A DNA stretch of 13,412 nt from an uncultured Eubacteriales bacterium (GTDB taxonomy: Bacteria; Bacillota; Clostridia; Oscillospirales; Oscillospiraceae): positions 1 to 13,412 of the forward strand of contig CABRZO010000049.1 in NCBI GenBank assembly GCA_902475455.1, written 5' to 3'. Made by a program: the position numbers and the translations under genes. Below are positions 6,799 through 13,412 of the stretch, one piece after another. How positions within the stretch are numbered: the stretch's first letter is position 1; each line of letters begins with the position of its first letter. A model generated the notes under the pieces. The model was not told where the DNA came from. It saw only the letters and a program-made list of their open reading frames with translations, and searched no databases.

Positions 6799-8156
6799 TT
6801 ATTGATTGGGTTGTTTCAAGGGCACCGGGTCATGTTTCTTCAATTTAAAATAGTAGAATCCGCCGCACAGGTCCGCCAGGGCCCAGCCGATGGGGACGCT
6901 GACCCAGATGCCGGTCTCCCCCACCCCGGGCAGGGCGGAGAGGAAATAGGCCAGGGCCACCCGGGTGCCCAGGGACAGGATGGTGAGCACCACCGACATT
7001 CCCGGCCGCTTGACGGCCCGGTAGTAGCCGTAGAAGAGGAACAGCAGGCCGATGCCAAAGTAGCAGGCCCCCTCGATGCGCAGATAGCTCACACCGATGG
7101 CCACGATCTCCGTCTCCCCGGGCTCCACGAAAATGCCCATCAGGGCCGGGGCAAAAATACACACACCGGCGCTGATGATGGCGCAAAACAGCAGCACCGC
7201 CCCTACGGCGCTGCGGAAGCCCTTCTGGATCCGCTCCCGCTGGCCGGCCCCGTAGTTCTGGGCCACAAAGGTGGAAAAGGCGTTGCCGAAGTCCTGGACC
7301 GGGGAGTAGGCGAAGGAATCGATCTTCACCGCCGCGGCAAAGGCCGCCATGACGGCGGTGCCGAAGCTGTTCACCAGCCCCTGGACCATCAGAATGCCGA
7401 AATTCATAATGGACTGCTGCAGACAGGTCAGCAGCGACAGCCCGGAGATCTCTCCCATAATCCCCCGATCCCAGCGCATGTGCCGCTTTTGGGGCCGCAG
7501 GTGGGGGCATTTCAGCCAGAAATAGATCATCAGCCCCAGCCCGGAGGCGTACTGGGCCAGCACTGTGGCGGCGGCGGCGCCCGCCAGTGGAACACCAGCA
7601 CAAACACCAGGTCCAACACCACGTTGCCGATGGCGGAGGCGCACAGGAAGTAGAGGGGTACCGCCGAGTTGCCCACGGAGCGCAGTAGGTTGGCGAAGAA
7701 ATTATAGAGGAAGGTGGCCACCAGCCCCAGGAAAATAATCCGCAGATAGCTGCGCATCAGGCCGGTGACCTCCGGGGGCACCTGCAAAAACCGCAAAATA
7801 AACTCCAGCAGCAAAAACATCAGAGCGTTGAGCACCAGGGCCGCCCCGCCGATGGAGGCGAAGGACAGGGCCACCCCCTGCCGCAGCTTGTCCAGGTCCT
7901 CCCGGCCGTACTGAATGGAGAAATAAGCCCCGGCCCCCATGGACAGCCCCAGCAAAATGGAGGTCAGAAACACCATCAGGGTGTAGGAGCTGCCCACCGC
8001 TGCCAGGGCGTCAGAGCCCAGGAACCGGCCCACGATCAGGGTATCGGCGATGTTATAGACCTGCTGCAGCAGGTTGCCCGCCATCATGGGCAGGGCAAAT
8101 TTCAACAGTTTTCCGGTAATGCTCCCCTGATCCAATCGGGTCTCCAAGGCCCTCAC
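6799..8156 (-). pseudogene. MATE-family efflux transporter, frameshifted
   Basis: Two overlapping frames together make one MATE (multidrug/toxin extrusion, MOP superfamily) transporter of about 450 aa. The N-terminal part (from 8156 to about 7585) has LLKFALPMMAGNLLQQVYN, ADTLIVGRFLG and the usual six-helix first half. At FHW near 7584-7592 the frame breaks, and the second half (ATVLAQYASGLGLMIYFW onward to TAA at 6799) continues in another frame. Other MATE proteins read roughly FHW-G-V-A-G-A-A here. The bases fit loss of 7 nt between two TGG copies, removing G-V and shifting frame. As written it would make a truncated 208-aa product. Start: GTG 8156 has little ribosome binding site; TTG 8147 has AGAGG about 8 nt upstream and TTG 8135 has GGAG 6 nt upstream, so the true start is probably one of these. 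An assembly or sequencing error is possible. Confidence 0.85.
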
Positions 8157-8178
8157 CTCTCACAACATAACTGGAGCC

Positions 8179-8207
8179 ATTGTACTCCGATTTCTCCCAA
8201 ACATCAA
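8179..8207 (-). promoter_or_regulatory. Promoter of the MATE gene
   Basis: On the minus strand TTGATG (8207-8202) and TACAAT (8184-8179) are 17 nt apart. The leader would be short, about 15-40 nt depending on which start is used. It is divergent from the promoter at 8254. Confidence 0.65.
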
Positions 8208-8253
8208 CCGGCATCCCTTCATGGAATTTTAACGGAGCTTTCATGGGAACCGT

Positions 8254-8283
8254 TTGACAGAGCTGAACCGGCTAACGTATAAT
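8254..8283 (+). promoter_or_regulatory. Consensus sigma70 promoter of the RyR-domain gene
   Basis: TTGACA at 8254-8259 and TATAAT at 8278-8283 are both perfect consensus boxes, with an 18-nt spacer. Transcription would begin near 8290. This shows that an in-frame TTG at 8254 is part of the promoter and not a start codon. Confidence 0.85.
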
Positions 8284-8298
8284 GATTCTTACCAAATG

Positions 8299-8316
8299 GA
8301 AACGAATTTTCGTTTC
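8299..8316 (+). promoter_or_regulatory. Palindromic operator-like element in the early leader
   Basis: GAAACGAA-TT-TTCGTTTC is a perfect 8-bp inverted repeat with a 2-nt centre. It lies about 10-26 nt after the expected start of transcription and before the ribosome binding site. The position fits a repressor operator; its binding protein is not identifiable from the window. Confidence 0.45.
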
Positions 8317-8320
8317 GAGA

Positions 8321-8327
8321 GAGGGAG
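8321..8327 (+). promoter_or_regulatory. Ribosome binding site deciding the start at 8335
   Basis: GAGGGAG precedes ATG 8335 by 7 nt. The in-frame ATG at 8296 has no such site. Confidence 0.75.
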
Positions 8328-8334
8328 ATCCCAT

Positions 8335-10086
8335 ATGATACTGCTTGGCTTTTTCCTGGGCATCGTAGTTTTGAGCCTGTGTCTGCGCCGGCGCAGCGAG
8401 GGATTGCGCAGCGCCGTTCTGATGGGCTACAACTTCCTGTTTGTGGCGGCCATCAGCTTTTCCCTGCTGTACACCCCGGGGCTGGACTTTGCCGGTTTTG
8501 TCCGGGTAGTGATGCTCAGCATCTATCAGGCCCCCATGATCATGGGCTTCCAGATGGGGCTGGACGACTTCGCCCAGCTGCAATACATCATCATCTTTGT
8601 CATCGCCTCCATCTACACCATCCGCACTGTGGTGCAGGCCCTGTTCCGCCGGTTCTTCAACGACCTGCGGCTGCGGATGCGGCTGTGGCGCAAAAAGGAG
8701 ATCTATATTATCTTCGGCGAGCTCTCCGACGCCCAGGCCCTAATTCAGGACATCCAGCGCAGCTGCCGCCATGCGGCGGTGCTCTACCTGGACCCCAACC
8801 CGGACAGCGACGACGACCAACCCATCACCGAGGCCCTGACCACCAATTGGAAGCACCTGCAGCGGCTCTCTCCCCGGCGCCAGTATCATGTGGTGCTGCT
8901 GCCGGAACCCAACCACGAGAACCTGAGCCTGCTGCGGCGGCTGGAGCAACTGGGACAGCGGCTGCCCAACCTCCGGGTCACCGCCTTTCTGGAGCCCACC
9001 CTGCTGCGGCTGGAGGATCTGAATTTCACCAAAATCGACGCCTGGCTGGTGTCCCGGGAGCAGCTGCTGTGCCAAAATCATCTGAATGACCATCTTCCCC
9101 TGGCCTGGCTCAAGGACCGGGGCCAGGGCCGGGAGGTGGGGCACGTCTTTGTTCCCAACCGCCCCTTCTCCCTCTGTGTGGTGGGGTTCGGGCCTCTGAG
9201 CCGGGAATTCCTGCTGACCACTTATGAAAACACCGCCTTTGAGACCTCCGGCCCCGACGGCCGGGGACTGGAGGCCCTGATCGTCTCCCAGGATCTGCCC
9301 CAGTGCAAAGGCTCCTTCTGCCGGGATTTCCCGGAAGTGGCCCAAAATCCCGGCCTCACCTGGCTGGAGCAGGGCCCCGAGGAGGAGGGCTTCTTCGACA
9401 CCCTGGAGGCTCGGCTGGACCGGCTGGATCAGATCTTCATTGACACCGGAGACACCGCCCAGAACATCAACACCGCCCTGCGACTGCTGCGGCTGTGCCG
9501 CCGCCGGGCCATCTCCCCCCTGCCCCGGCTGGTGGTGGCCCTCCACGAGGATGCCCCGGGCAGTGCGGAGCTGCTGTCCGATGTGGACTGCGTCTCCTTC
9601 CTCCAGGACAACCGAACCCAGTTCACCCACGAGGAATTGGTGCGCCGCCGGGCGGATCAGCAGGCCCAGGCCCTGCACCGGCGCTATCAGAGCAACAACG
9701 GCGCCGCCCCGGACTGGCAGCACCTGGGCACCTTCGCCCAGGCCTCCAACCGGGCGGTGCTCTGGGACATCCCCAACAAGCTGGCCCTGGCCGGAGACCT
9801 GTCCGGCCTGTCCCGGGAGGAGCGGGAACAGGTTTACTGGCGCATCGCCCAATACGAGCACCGGCGCTGGAACGCCTTTCACTTCAGCCGGGGCTGGGTC
9901 CGGCTCCCGGTGGAGGAGCTCACGGACCAGGAACGGCAGCAGCACAAGACCAAGCACGCCGACCAGCGCCGCCACATCTGTCTGGTGGACTGGGACGCCC
10001 TGGACGCTCTGCCCCAGGACAAGCCGGGGATTCTGAAGTTCTACGACTACGAAAACGTGGCCCAGCTGCTGGATTCCCATCGGTAA
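8335..10086 (+). CDS. Membrane protein with two RCK/TrkA-N-like Rossmann regions and a C-terminal RyR-like domain
   Basis: 583 aa, no firm family name. Residues 2-17, 28-46, about 53-72 and 83-103 are hydrophobic and probably three to four TM helices, followed by a basic stretch (105-121). A first Rossmann-like region starts with KEIYIIFGELSDAQALIQDI (121 on). A second starts with SLCVVGFGPLSREFL (279-293), a glycine-rich nucleotide-binding-type loop. The C-terminal part (about 468-580) resembles bacterial RyR domains: SNRAVLWDIPNKL (471-483), IAQYEHRRWNAFHFSRGW (504-521), and H-I-C-L-V-D-W-D-A-L (547-556), then Y-D-Y-E-N-V. The plan suggests a ligand-gated ion channel or transporter regulated by nucleotide binding, but no pore filter was recognised and substrate is unknown. 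Start ATG 8335 is set by the upstream promoter and GAGGGAG site. It is monocistronic: its own promoter and terminator flank it. Confidence 0.75.
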   Translation: MILLGFFLGIVVLSLCLRRRSEGLRSAVLMGYNFLFVAAISFSLLYTPGLDFAGFVRVVMLSIYQAPMIMGFQMGLDDFAQLQYIIIFVIASIYTIRTVVQALFRRFFNDLRLRMRLWRKKEIYIIFGELSDAQALIQDIQRSCRHAAVLYLDPNPDSDDDQPITEALTTNWKHLQRLSPRRQYHVVLLPEPNHENLSLLRRLEQLGQRLPNLRVTAFLEPTLLRLEDLNFTKIDAWLVSREQLLCQNHLNDHLPLAWLKDRGQGREVGHVFVPNRPFSLCVVGFGPLSREFLLTTYENTAFETSGPDGRGLEALIVSQDLPQCKGSFCRDFPEVAQNPGLTWLEQGPEEEGFFDTLEARLDRLDQIFIDTGDTAQNINTALRLLRLCRRRAISPLPRLVVALHEDAPGSAELLSDVDCVSFLQDNRTQFTHEELVRRRADQQAQALHRRYQSNNGAAPDWQHLGTFAQASNRAVLWDIPNKLALAGDLSGLSREEREQVYWRIAQYEHRRWNAFHFSRGWVRLPVEELTDQERQQHKTKHADQRRHICLVDWDALDALPQDKPGILKFYDYENVAQLLDSHR

Positions 10087-10100
10087 CAGGGAAACAACAT

Positions 10101-10133
10101 GCCCCGGCGGTTTTGAAAACCGCCGGGGCTTTT
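10101..10133 (+). terminator. Rho-independent terminator of the RyR-domain gene
   Basis: A 14-bp perfect stem (10101-10114 with 10116-10129) around one central G is followed by TTTT (10130-10133), 14 nt after the stop codon. Confidence 0.88.
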
Positions 10134-10143
10134 CCGCTGCACG

Positions 10144-10180
10144 AAAAAAGGCAGCCCGGGCTCCAGAGGAGCCCGGGCTG
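10144..10180 (-). terminator. Rho-independent terminator of the MFS gene
   Basis: Read on the minus strand, a 13-bp stem (10180-10168 with 10164-10152) with a TCT loop is followed by CC and six T (10149-10144). It lies 20 nt after the MFS stop, back to back with the plus-strand terminator. Confidence 0.88.
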
Positions 10181-10200
10181 TTGTCATTGGGAGTATGGAA

Positions 10201-11469
10201 TCAAGCCTTGCTGTGCTTGCTGACCACCCGGTACAGGAAGGACAGGGCCAGGCCCACCACGGCCATCACGGCGGCCACAATGAAGGCCATCTGATAGGCG
10301 CCGGTGGCCTTATAGATATTGCTCATGATCTGGGGGCCGATGAGGCCGGCGGTGGAGAAGCCAATAAACATGATGCCGTAGTTGACGCTGCTGTTCTTGG
10401 TGCCGAAGTTGTCGGCGGTGAAGCCGGGATAGATGCCCATGAAGGCGCCGAAGCAGACGCCGATGAGGCAGATGCCAATGTAGAACAGCAGGACGGTTCC
10501 GGTGCCGCAGTTGAACAGCAGCAGTAGGGCAACAATGGCCACCACAAACACCAGGGTCAGGGTATTGATCCGGCCGATCTTATCGGACAGGGAGCCTGCC
10601 ACCACCCGGCCGAAGGCGTTGAACAGGGCCAGGACGGAGACCACGATGGCTGCATTGGCGGCGCTCATGGCGATCATGTTCTGGGCGATGTTGGAGGCCT
10701 GGGAAATGGCCATCATGCCGAAGTTGGCGCCGAAGAACAGCATGACAATCATGATGTAGAAAATCGGAGTGGAGAGCATGCCCTTCCAGTCCTTGTCGGG
10801 CACCGCCACAGTCTTGGTCTCGCTGACCGGGGCGGGAGGATTCCAGCCCACAGGAGCAAAGTCCACCGGGCATTTTTCCACCATGAAGGAGAAGATGCCC
10901 ACGATGACCACGGTAGCCACACCGAAAATAATGAAGGAGATGTTGACGCCCATGCTGTCAATCAGGGCGTTGGCGATGGGGGGGATAATGACGGAGCTGA
11001 TACCGTAGGAGGCGGTGGCAATACCGCCGATCAGGCCCCGCTTGTCCGGGAAGAATTTCACCGAGTTGCTGATGGTGCAGCCGTAGGCTAAGCCCATGCC
11101 CAGGCCGCACATCAGGCCGAAGCCCACGATCAGCATGGCCACGCTGCGGGCCAGGCCGCAGACCACAAAGCCCAAGCCGAACAGAATACCGCCAGCAAAA
11201 ATAACCCACTTGGGCCCCAGCTTGTCGTTGATGAAACCGCCGCCGATCAGCGTGATGAAGCCGTCGGCGTTGCCGATGGAAAACACAATGGCCAGATCCG
11301 CCGCCGTCAGCTGCACCCCGTTCAGGCCACTCAGATACTCCGCCATGGGGGCGGAGAACACGCTCCATGCGTACATGGAGCCGATGCAGAGATTGATCAG
11401 GCAGCTGGCGATCAGGATCAGCCAGCGCTTGGAGGTCAGTCTCTGCCGCTCTTCTTGGGAGATACCCAT
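10201..11469 (-). CDS. OFA-family MFS transporter (oxalate/formate antiporter-like)
   Basis: 422 aa with about 12 hydrophobic helices. The start RWLILIASCLINLCIGSMYAWSVF (15-38) is characteristic of the OFA family (oxalate:formate antiporters and related monocarboxylate carriers). Loop 2-3 has the motif-A form GGGFINDKLGPK, repeated in the second half as GSLSDKIGR. A cytoplasmic central loop (VEKCPVDFAPVGWNPP onward) separates the two six-helix halves. The family exchanges or symports small carboxylates such as oxalate, formate, lactate or pyruvate; which is used here cannot be told. The in-frame GTG at 11478 overlaps the AGAGGAG site, which lies 8 nt before ATG 11469, so 11469 is the start. 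It has its own promoter at 11517-11546 and a strong terminator, so is probably transcribed alone, though read-through from the gene upstream is possible. Confidence 0.9.
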   Translation of the reverse strand: MGISQEERQRLTSKRWLILIASCLINLCIGSMYAWSVFSAPMAEYLSGLNGVQLTAADLAIVFSIGNADGFITLIGGGFINDKLGPKWVIFAGGILFGLGFVVCGLARSVAMLIVGFGLMCGLGMGLAYGCTISNSVKFFPDKRGLIGGIATASYGISSVIIPPIANALIDSMGVNISFIIFGVATVVIVGIFSFMVEKCPVDFAPVGWNPPAPVSETKTVAVPDKDWKGMLSTPIFYIMIVMLFFGANFGMMAISQASNIAQNMIAMSAANAAIVVSVLALFNAFGRVVAGSLSDKIGRINTLTLVFVVAIVALLLLFNCGTGTVLLFYIGICLIGVCFGAFMGIYPGFTADNFGTKNSSVNYGIMFIGFSTAGLIGPQIMSNIYKATGAYQMAFIVAAVMAVVGLALSFLYRVVSKHSKA

Positions 11470-11477
11470 TTCATTCA

Positions 11478-11484
11478 CTCCTCT
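11478..11484 (-). promoter_or_regulatory. Ribosome binding site deciding the MFS start
   Basis: AGAGGAG on the minus strand ends at 11478, 8 nt before ATG 11469. It overlaps the alternative GTG at 11478, excluding it. Confidence 0.75.
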
Positions 11485-11516
11485 TCCTTTTTTCTTGGAA
11501 TCTTAAAATGCTTCTT

Positions 11517-11546
11517 ATTGTAACATGGGGTGAAACCCCTTTACAA
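11517..11546 (-). promoter_or_regulatory. MFS promoter overlapped by a dyad
   Basis: On the minus strand TTGTAA (11546-11541) and TACAAT (11522-11517) are 18 nt apart. The -35 box and the -10 region form a 6-bp inverted repeat (TTGTAA / TTACAA), and the spacer contains a GGGG-TTTCA-CCCC dyad, suggesting a regulator binding site over the promoter. No T-run follows, so it does not look like a terminator for the upstream gene. Confidence 0.5.
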
Positions 11547-11561
11547 CGTCACTTTTCCCGG

Positions 11562-12239
11562 TTATGTCCCGGAATGGCAACAACTAAGCACCTTTCGGTC
11601 AAAGGGCTTCAGCACCACATTGATCCGCCGGGCGATCTGGCCCACCAAAATGGCCGCCGCCACGGTGCCCTCCCGGACGCCCGCCAGGCGATGCAGAAAC
11701 AGGAAGGACAACAGGCAGGCGATGACCACCAGACTCACGTCAAAGGCCACCTTGATGTTGCCGAACTTCAGCTTGGGATTGACGGCACAGATGGCCAGCA
11801 CCAGTCCCTCTCCCGCCAGCACCACTACGTTGGCAGTGACTTCAAAGCTGACGCCAATTCCCACCAACAGGATTCCAATGGCACAGAGCACCCACTGCTG
11901 CCAATAGGCGGAGTAGTGGACATCCCGCAGCACCCACACGGCGAAATCTGTCATAAAACCGAACACCAGGGCCACCGGCAGCTGCATCAGCTGTACCGGC
12001 TGGTACCGCCGCCGCAGAATCAGAATCTGCAGGGCGATAAACACACAGTGCATGATAATGGTGATGGTACCCACTGTCAGTGGAGCAAACATGCTGACCA
12101 CATAGGGTACGCTGGAGATGGGCGACGTGCCCAGACTGGCTTTGATGGAAAAGGCCACGCCAAAGGACATGATCAACAGCGCAACACACAAAAAAACATA
12201 GCGCCGCAGCAACTCCATTACCCTTTGCTTCCGCTCCAC
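11562..12239 (-). CDS. YczE/YyaS-like integral membrane protein
   Basis: 225 aa, mostly hydrophobic, with about five TM helices and Arg-rich cytoplasmic ends. The N-terminal signature FGVAFSIKASLGTSPISSVPY (about 26-46) is that of the YczE-like membrane protein family of Firmicutes, related in outline to YitT proteins. The family has no established biochemical function; some members have been proposed as transporters. The start is GTG 12239, preceded by AAGGGG with 6 nt spacing (12246-12251). The in-frame ATG at 12218 has its purine run only 2 nt away, too close. It is transcribed from a promoter at 12288-12316, and only about 90 nt without a terminator separate it from the MFS gene downstream, so both may sometimes share a transcript. 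Confidence 0.85.
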   Translation of the reverse strand: MERKQRVMELLRRYVFLCVALLIMSFGVAFSIKASLGTSPISSVPYVVSMFAPLTVGTITIIMHCVFIALQILILRRRYQPVQLMQLPVALVFGFMTDFAVWVLRDVHYSAYWQQWVLCAIGILLVGIGVSFEVTANVVVLAGEGLVLAICAVNPKLKFGNIKVAFDVSLVVIACLLSFLFLHRLAGVREGTVAAAILVGQIARRINVVLKPFDRKVLSCCHSGT

Positions 12240-12287
12240 AGGGAACCCCTTCCTTCCGAATTATAACTGACTTTCAAGTTTTCATTT

Positions 12288-12316
12288 ATTATATACTGGT
12301 TTCTGACAAAATGCAA
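12288..12316 (-). promoter_or_regulatory. Promoter of the YczE-like gene
   Basis: On the minus strand TTGCAT (12316-12311) and TATAAT (12293-12288) are 17 nt apart. A second TATAAT at 12265-12260 has no good -35 box. Confidence 0.6.
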
Positions 12317-12352
12317 TGGAGGCAGTCCCTTTCCTGGCCATATAATTTTGGA

Positions 12353-12388
12353 AAGACCGCCGGGAGAATGAACTCTCCCGGCGGTCTT
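12353..12388 (-). terminator. Probable terminator of tyrA
   Basis: A perfect 15-bp stem (12353-12367 with 12374-12388) with a 6-nt loop lies 12 nt after the tyrA stop. On the minus strand it ends in only a short T-run (TCTTTCC), so it is a strong hairpin with a weak tail. Confidence 0.7.
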
Positions 12389-12400
12389 GTGGCATCAACT

Positions 12401-13282
12401 TCATTGAAACAGGTCCAGATCCAGGCTGACCTGTCCGGGGCCCGGCAGGTTCATCCGGCGCTTGCGGTTGGAGGAGTACTCCAGTTTGGCGGTCATACGC
12501 TCCACGTCGTGGTGCTCCAGGGCCACCCGATAGGCATGGATATTCTCCTCCAGCCGGACGATGACCCGGGTCAGGGCATCGGCGTTCAGCGTCATCAGCT
12601 CCTTCCACAGGGGCACATCCAGGGCGGCCACCCGGGTGCAGTCCCGGAAGGAGCCCCCCTCAAAGCCCTTGCAGCGGAACAGCTCCGCGTCATCGCACAC
12701 CGACAGGGCCACAATGTGCATCAGCTGGCTGGTGTAGGCGATGATCTCGTCATGGCGCTCCGGAGTGGTGGTGACCACGTCGGCACACCCAATGTAGTCC
12801 GCCATCCGCTCCATCAGGGCCACATGCTCCGGTGTGCTGGTATCCCGGGGGGTCAGGATGAAGTGGCAGCGCTGAAACAGTTCCGGGAAGGAGTGCTCAA
12901 TGCCGGAGAACTCAGTGCCCGCCATGGGATGGCAGCCAATAAAATCCACCTGAGGGGGCAACACCTGGGCGGCCTTCATAATGGCGGTCTTGATGCCGCA
13001 GACATCGGTGACCAGGCTGCCGGCCTTGAACACGTCCTTGTACTCCTTCAGATAGCGCACCACAATGCTGGGGGCGGTGCATAGGAAGGTGACATCCGCC
13101 TCTGCCAGGGCCTGTCGGGGGTCCAGGGTGCCCCGGTCGCACACCCCGTGCTCCAGGGCGTAGTCCAGGGTCTCCTGACGGCGGACCACCCCCACCACCT
13201 CATAGTCCTCAAAGCCCTTCAGGGCGGCAGCCAGGGAGCCGCCAATCAGACCCAGGCCCACAATGGCAATCACTTTTTTCAT
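12401..13282 (-). CDS. tyrA: Prephenate dehydrogenase
   Basis: 293 aa, the usual length of a monofunctional TyrA without chorismate mutase or ACT domain. It oxidatively decarboxylates prephenate to 4-hydroxyphenylpyruvate with NAD(P)+ in tyrosine synthesis, in the cytoplasm. The N-terminal Rossmann fold starts MKKVIAIVGLGLIGGSLA with the dinucleotide loop at 9-16. GCHPMAGTEFSG (116-127) is the substrate/catalytic-site motif typical of the family. Y-T-S-Q-L-M-H-I-V-A (183-192) and GGSFRDCTRVA (209-219) are further family landmarks in the helical C-terminal half. Start ATG 13282 has AGGAGG 7 nt upstream. A promoter lies at 13324-13352 and a hairpin follows the gene, so it is transcribed alone here, not inside a visible aromatic-amino-acid operon. 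Lack of an ACT domain means no built-in tyrosine feedback site is visible. Confidence 0.96.
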   Translation of the reverse strand: MKKVIAIVGLGLIGGSLAAALKGFEDYEVVGVVRRQETLDYALEHGVCDRGTLDPRQALAEADVTFLCTAPSIVVRYLKEYKDVFKAGSLVTDVCGIKTAIMKAAQVLPPQVDFIGCHPMAGTEFSGIEHSFPELFQRCHFILTPRDTSTPEHVALMERMADYIGCADVVTTTPERHDEIIAYTSQLMHIVALSVCDDAELFRCKGFEGGSFRDCTRVAALDVPLWKELMTLNADALTRVIVRLEENIHAYRVALEHHDVERMTAKLEYSSNRKRRMNLPGPGQVSLDLDLFQ

Positions 13283-13323
13283 GGTACTTCCTCCTTCGGA
13301 GCGTCCGGCAATTTGCTTTCATT

Positions 13324-13352
13324 ACTTTAGCACTTTCAATCTAAAAAGTCAA
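13324..13352 (-). promoter_or_regulatory. Promoter of tyrA
   Basis: On the minus strand TTGACT (13352-13347) and TAAAGT (13329-13324) are 17 nt apart, giving a leader of about 35 nt to ATG 13282. Confidence 0.65.
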
Positions 13353-13362
13353 CCAATCCCTG

Positions 13363-13398
13363 AAAAGAAATGGGAGTGCCCGGATGCAGGGCACTCCC
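13363..13398 (-). terminator. Terminator of an off-window minus-strand gene
   Basis: A 10-bp perfect stem (13372-13381 with 13389-13398) and 7-nt loop are followed on the minus strand by ATTTCTTTT. It should end a gene lying beyond the right edge and isolates tyrA from it. Confidence 0.75.
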
Positions 13399-13412
13399 AA
13401 GGAGACTTATTG

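Noticed and set aside
8053..8244. 63-codon minus-strand frame reading from ATG 8244 into the MATE start
   Set aside because: It crosses the MATE promoter, has no ribosome binding site and no recognisable features.
8254..8334. 27-residue N-terminal extension of the RyR-domain protein from TTG 8254
   Set aside because: The TTG is the -35 box of a consensus promoter, and the extension would lie largely upstream of or around the transcription start. GAGGGAG sets ATG 8335.
8740..10080. 446-codon minus-strand frame opposite the RyR-domain gene
   Set aside because: It is a Gly/Val/Gln-rich shadow of a gene with clear domains, promoter and terminators. No start signal was found.
11524..11540. GGGG/CCCC hairpin as a terminator of the YczE-like gene
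   Set aside because: The stem is only 4 bp and no T-run follows. It fits better as part of a dyad over the MFS promoter.
1..13412. CRISPR arrays, tRNA/rRNA genes, insertion sequences or phage genes
   Set aside because: No regularly spaced repeats, RNA gene signatures, transposase or integrase frames, or flanking target duplications were seen on either strand.

Overview
The window looks like chromosomal DNA from a GC-rich Clostridia, probably an Oscillospiraceae-type gut anaerobe. This is an inference from the high GC content with AT-rich promoter gaps, strong AGGAGG-type ribosome binding sites, GTG/TTG starts, and the families present (zinc-ribbon/TM proteins, YARHG, C-type-lectin-like domain, OFA-type MFS, YczE-like). 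No RNA gene, insertion sequence, prophage or CRISPR array is visible, and no gap between genes exceeds 300 bases.

Left third (1-4682, minus strand): a tightly spaced run of five genes read right to left from a promoter at 4766-4794. In transcription order they are a zinc-ribbon/TM/C-type-lectin-like protein, a membrane-anchored GH3 beta-N-acetylhexosaminidase (NagZ-like), a zinc-ribbon/TM/YARHG protein, a zinc-ribbon/TM TcaA/YvbJ-like protein, and a further zinc-ribbon protein cut by the window edge. Gaps are 3, 36, 17 and 27 nt. Four of the five share the plan 'cytoplasmic zinc ribbon, low-complexity linker' and three of these visibly continue into a TM helix and a different outer domain. 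The first and third genes have a nearly identical N-terminal half joined to unrelated outer domains. This set, with an amino-sugar hydrolase inside it, is the best candidate here for a poorly described cell-surface system.

Middle (4683-8156): recQ reads rightward from its own promoter, divergent from the zinc-ribbon operon. It meets a MATE-family efflux gene head-on at a perfect 18-bp hairpin terminator. The MATE gene is split by a frameshift that fits a 7-nt deletion.

Right-middle (8157-10200): divergent from the MATE gene, a consensus sigma70 promoter (TTGACA, 18 nt, TATAAT) followed by a small palindrome drives an unusual membrane protein with N-terminal TM helices, two Rossmann/RCK-like regions and a C-terminal RyR-like domain. 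Two back-to-back terminators follow it.

Right (10201-13412, minus strand): an OFA-family MFS transporter, a YczE-like membrane protein and a tyrA prephenate dehydrogenase, each with a recognisable promoter. A terminator from an off-window gene lies at the right edge.
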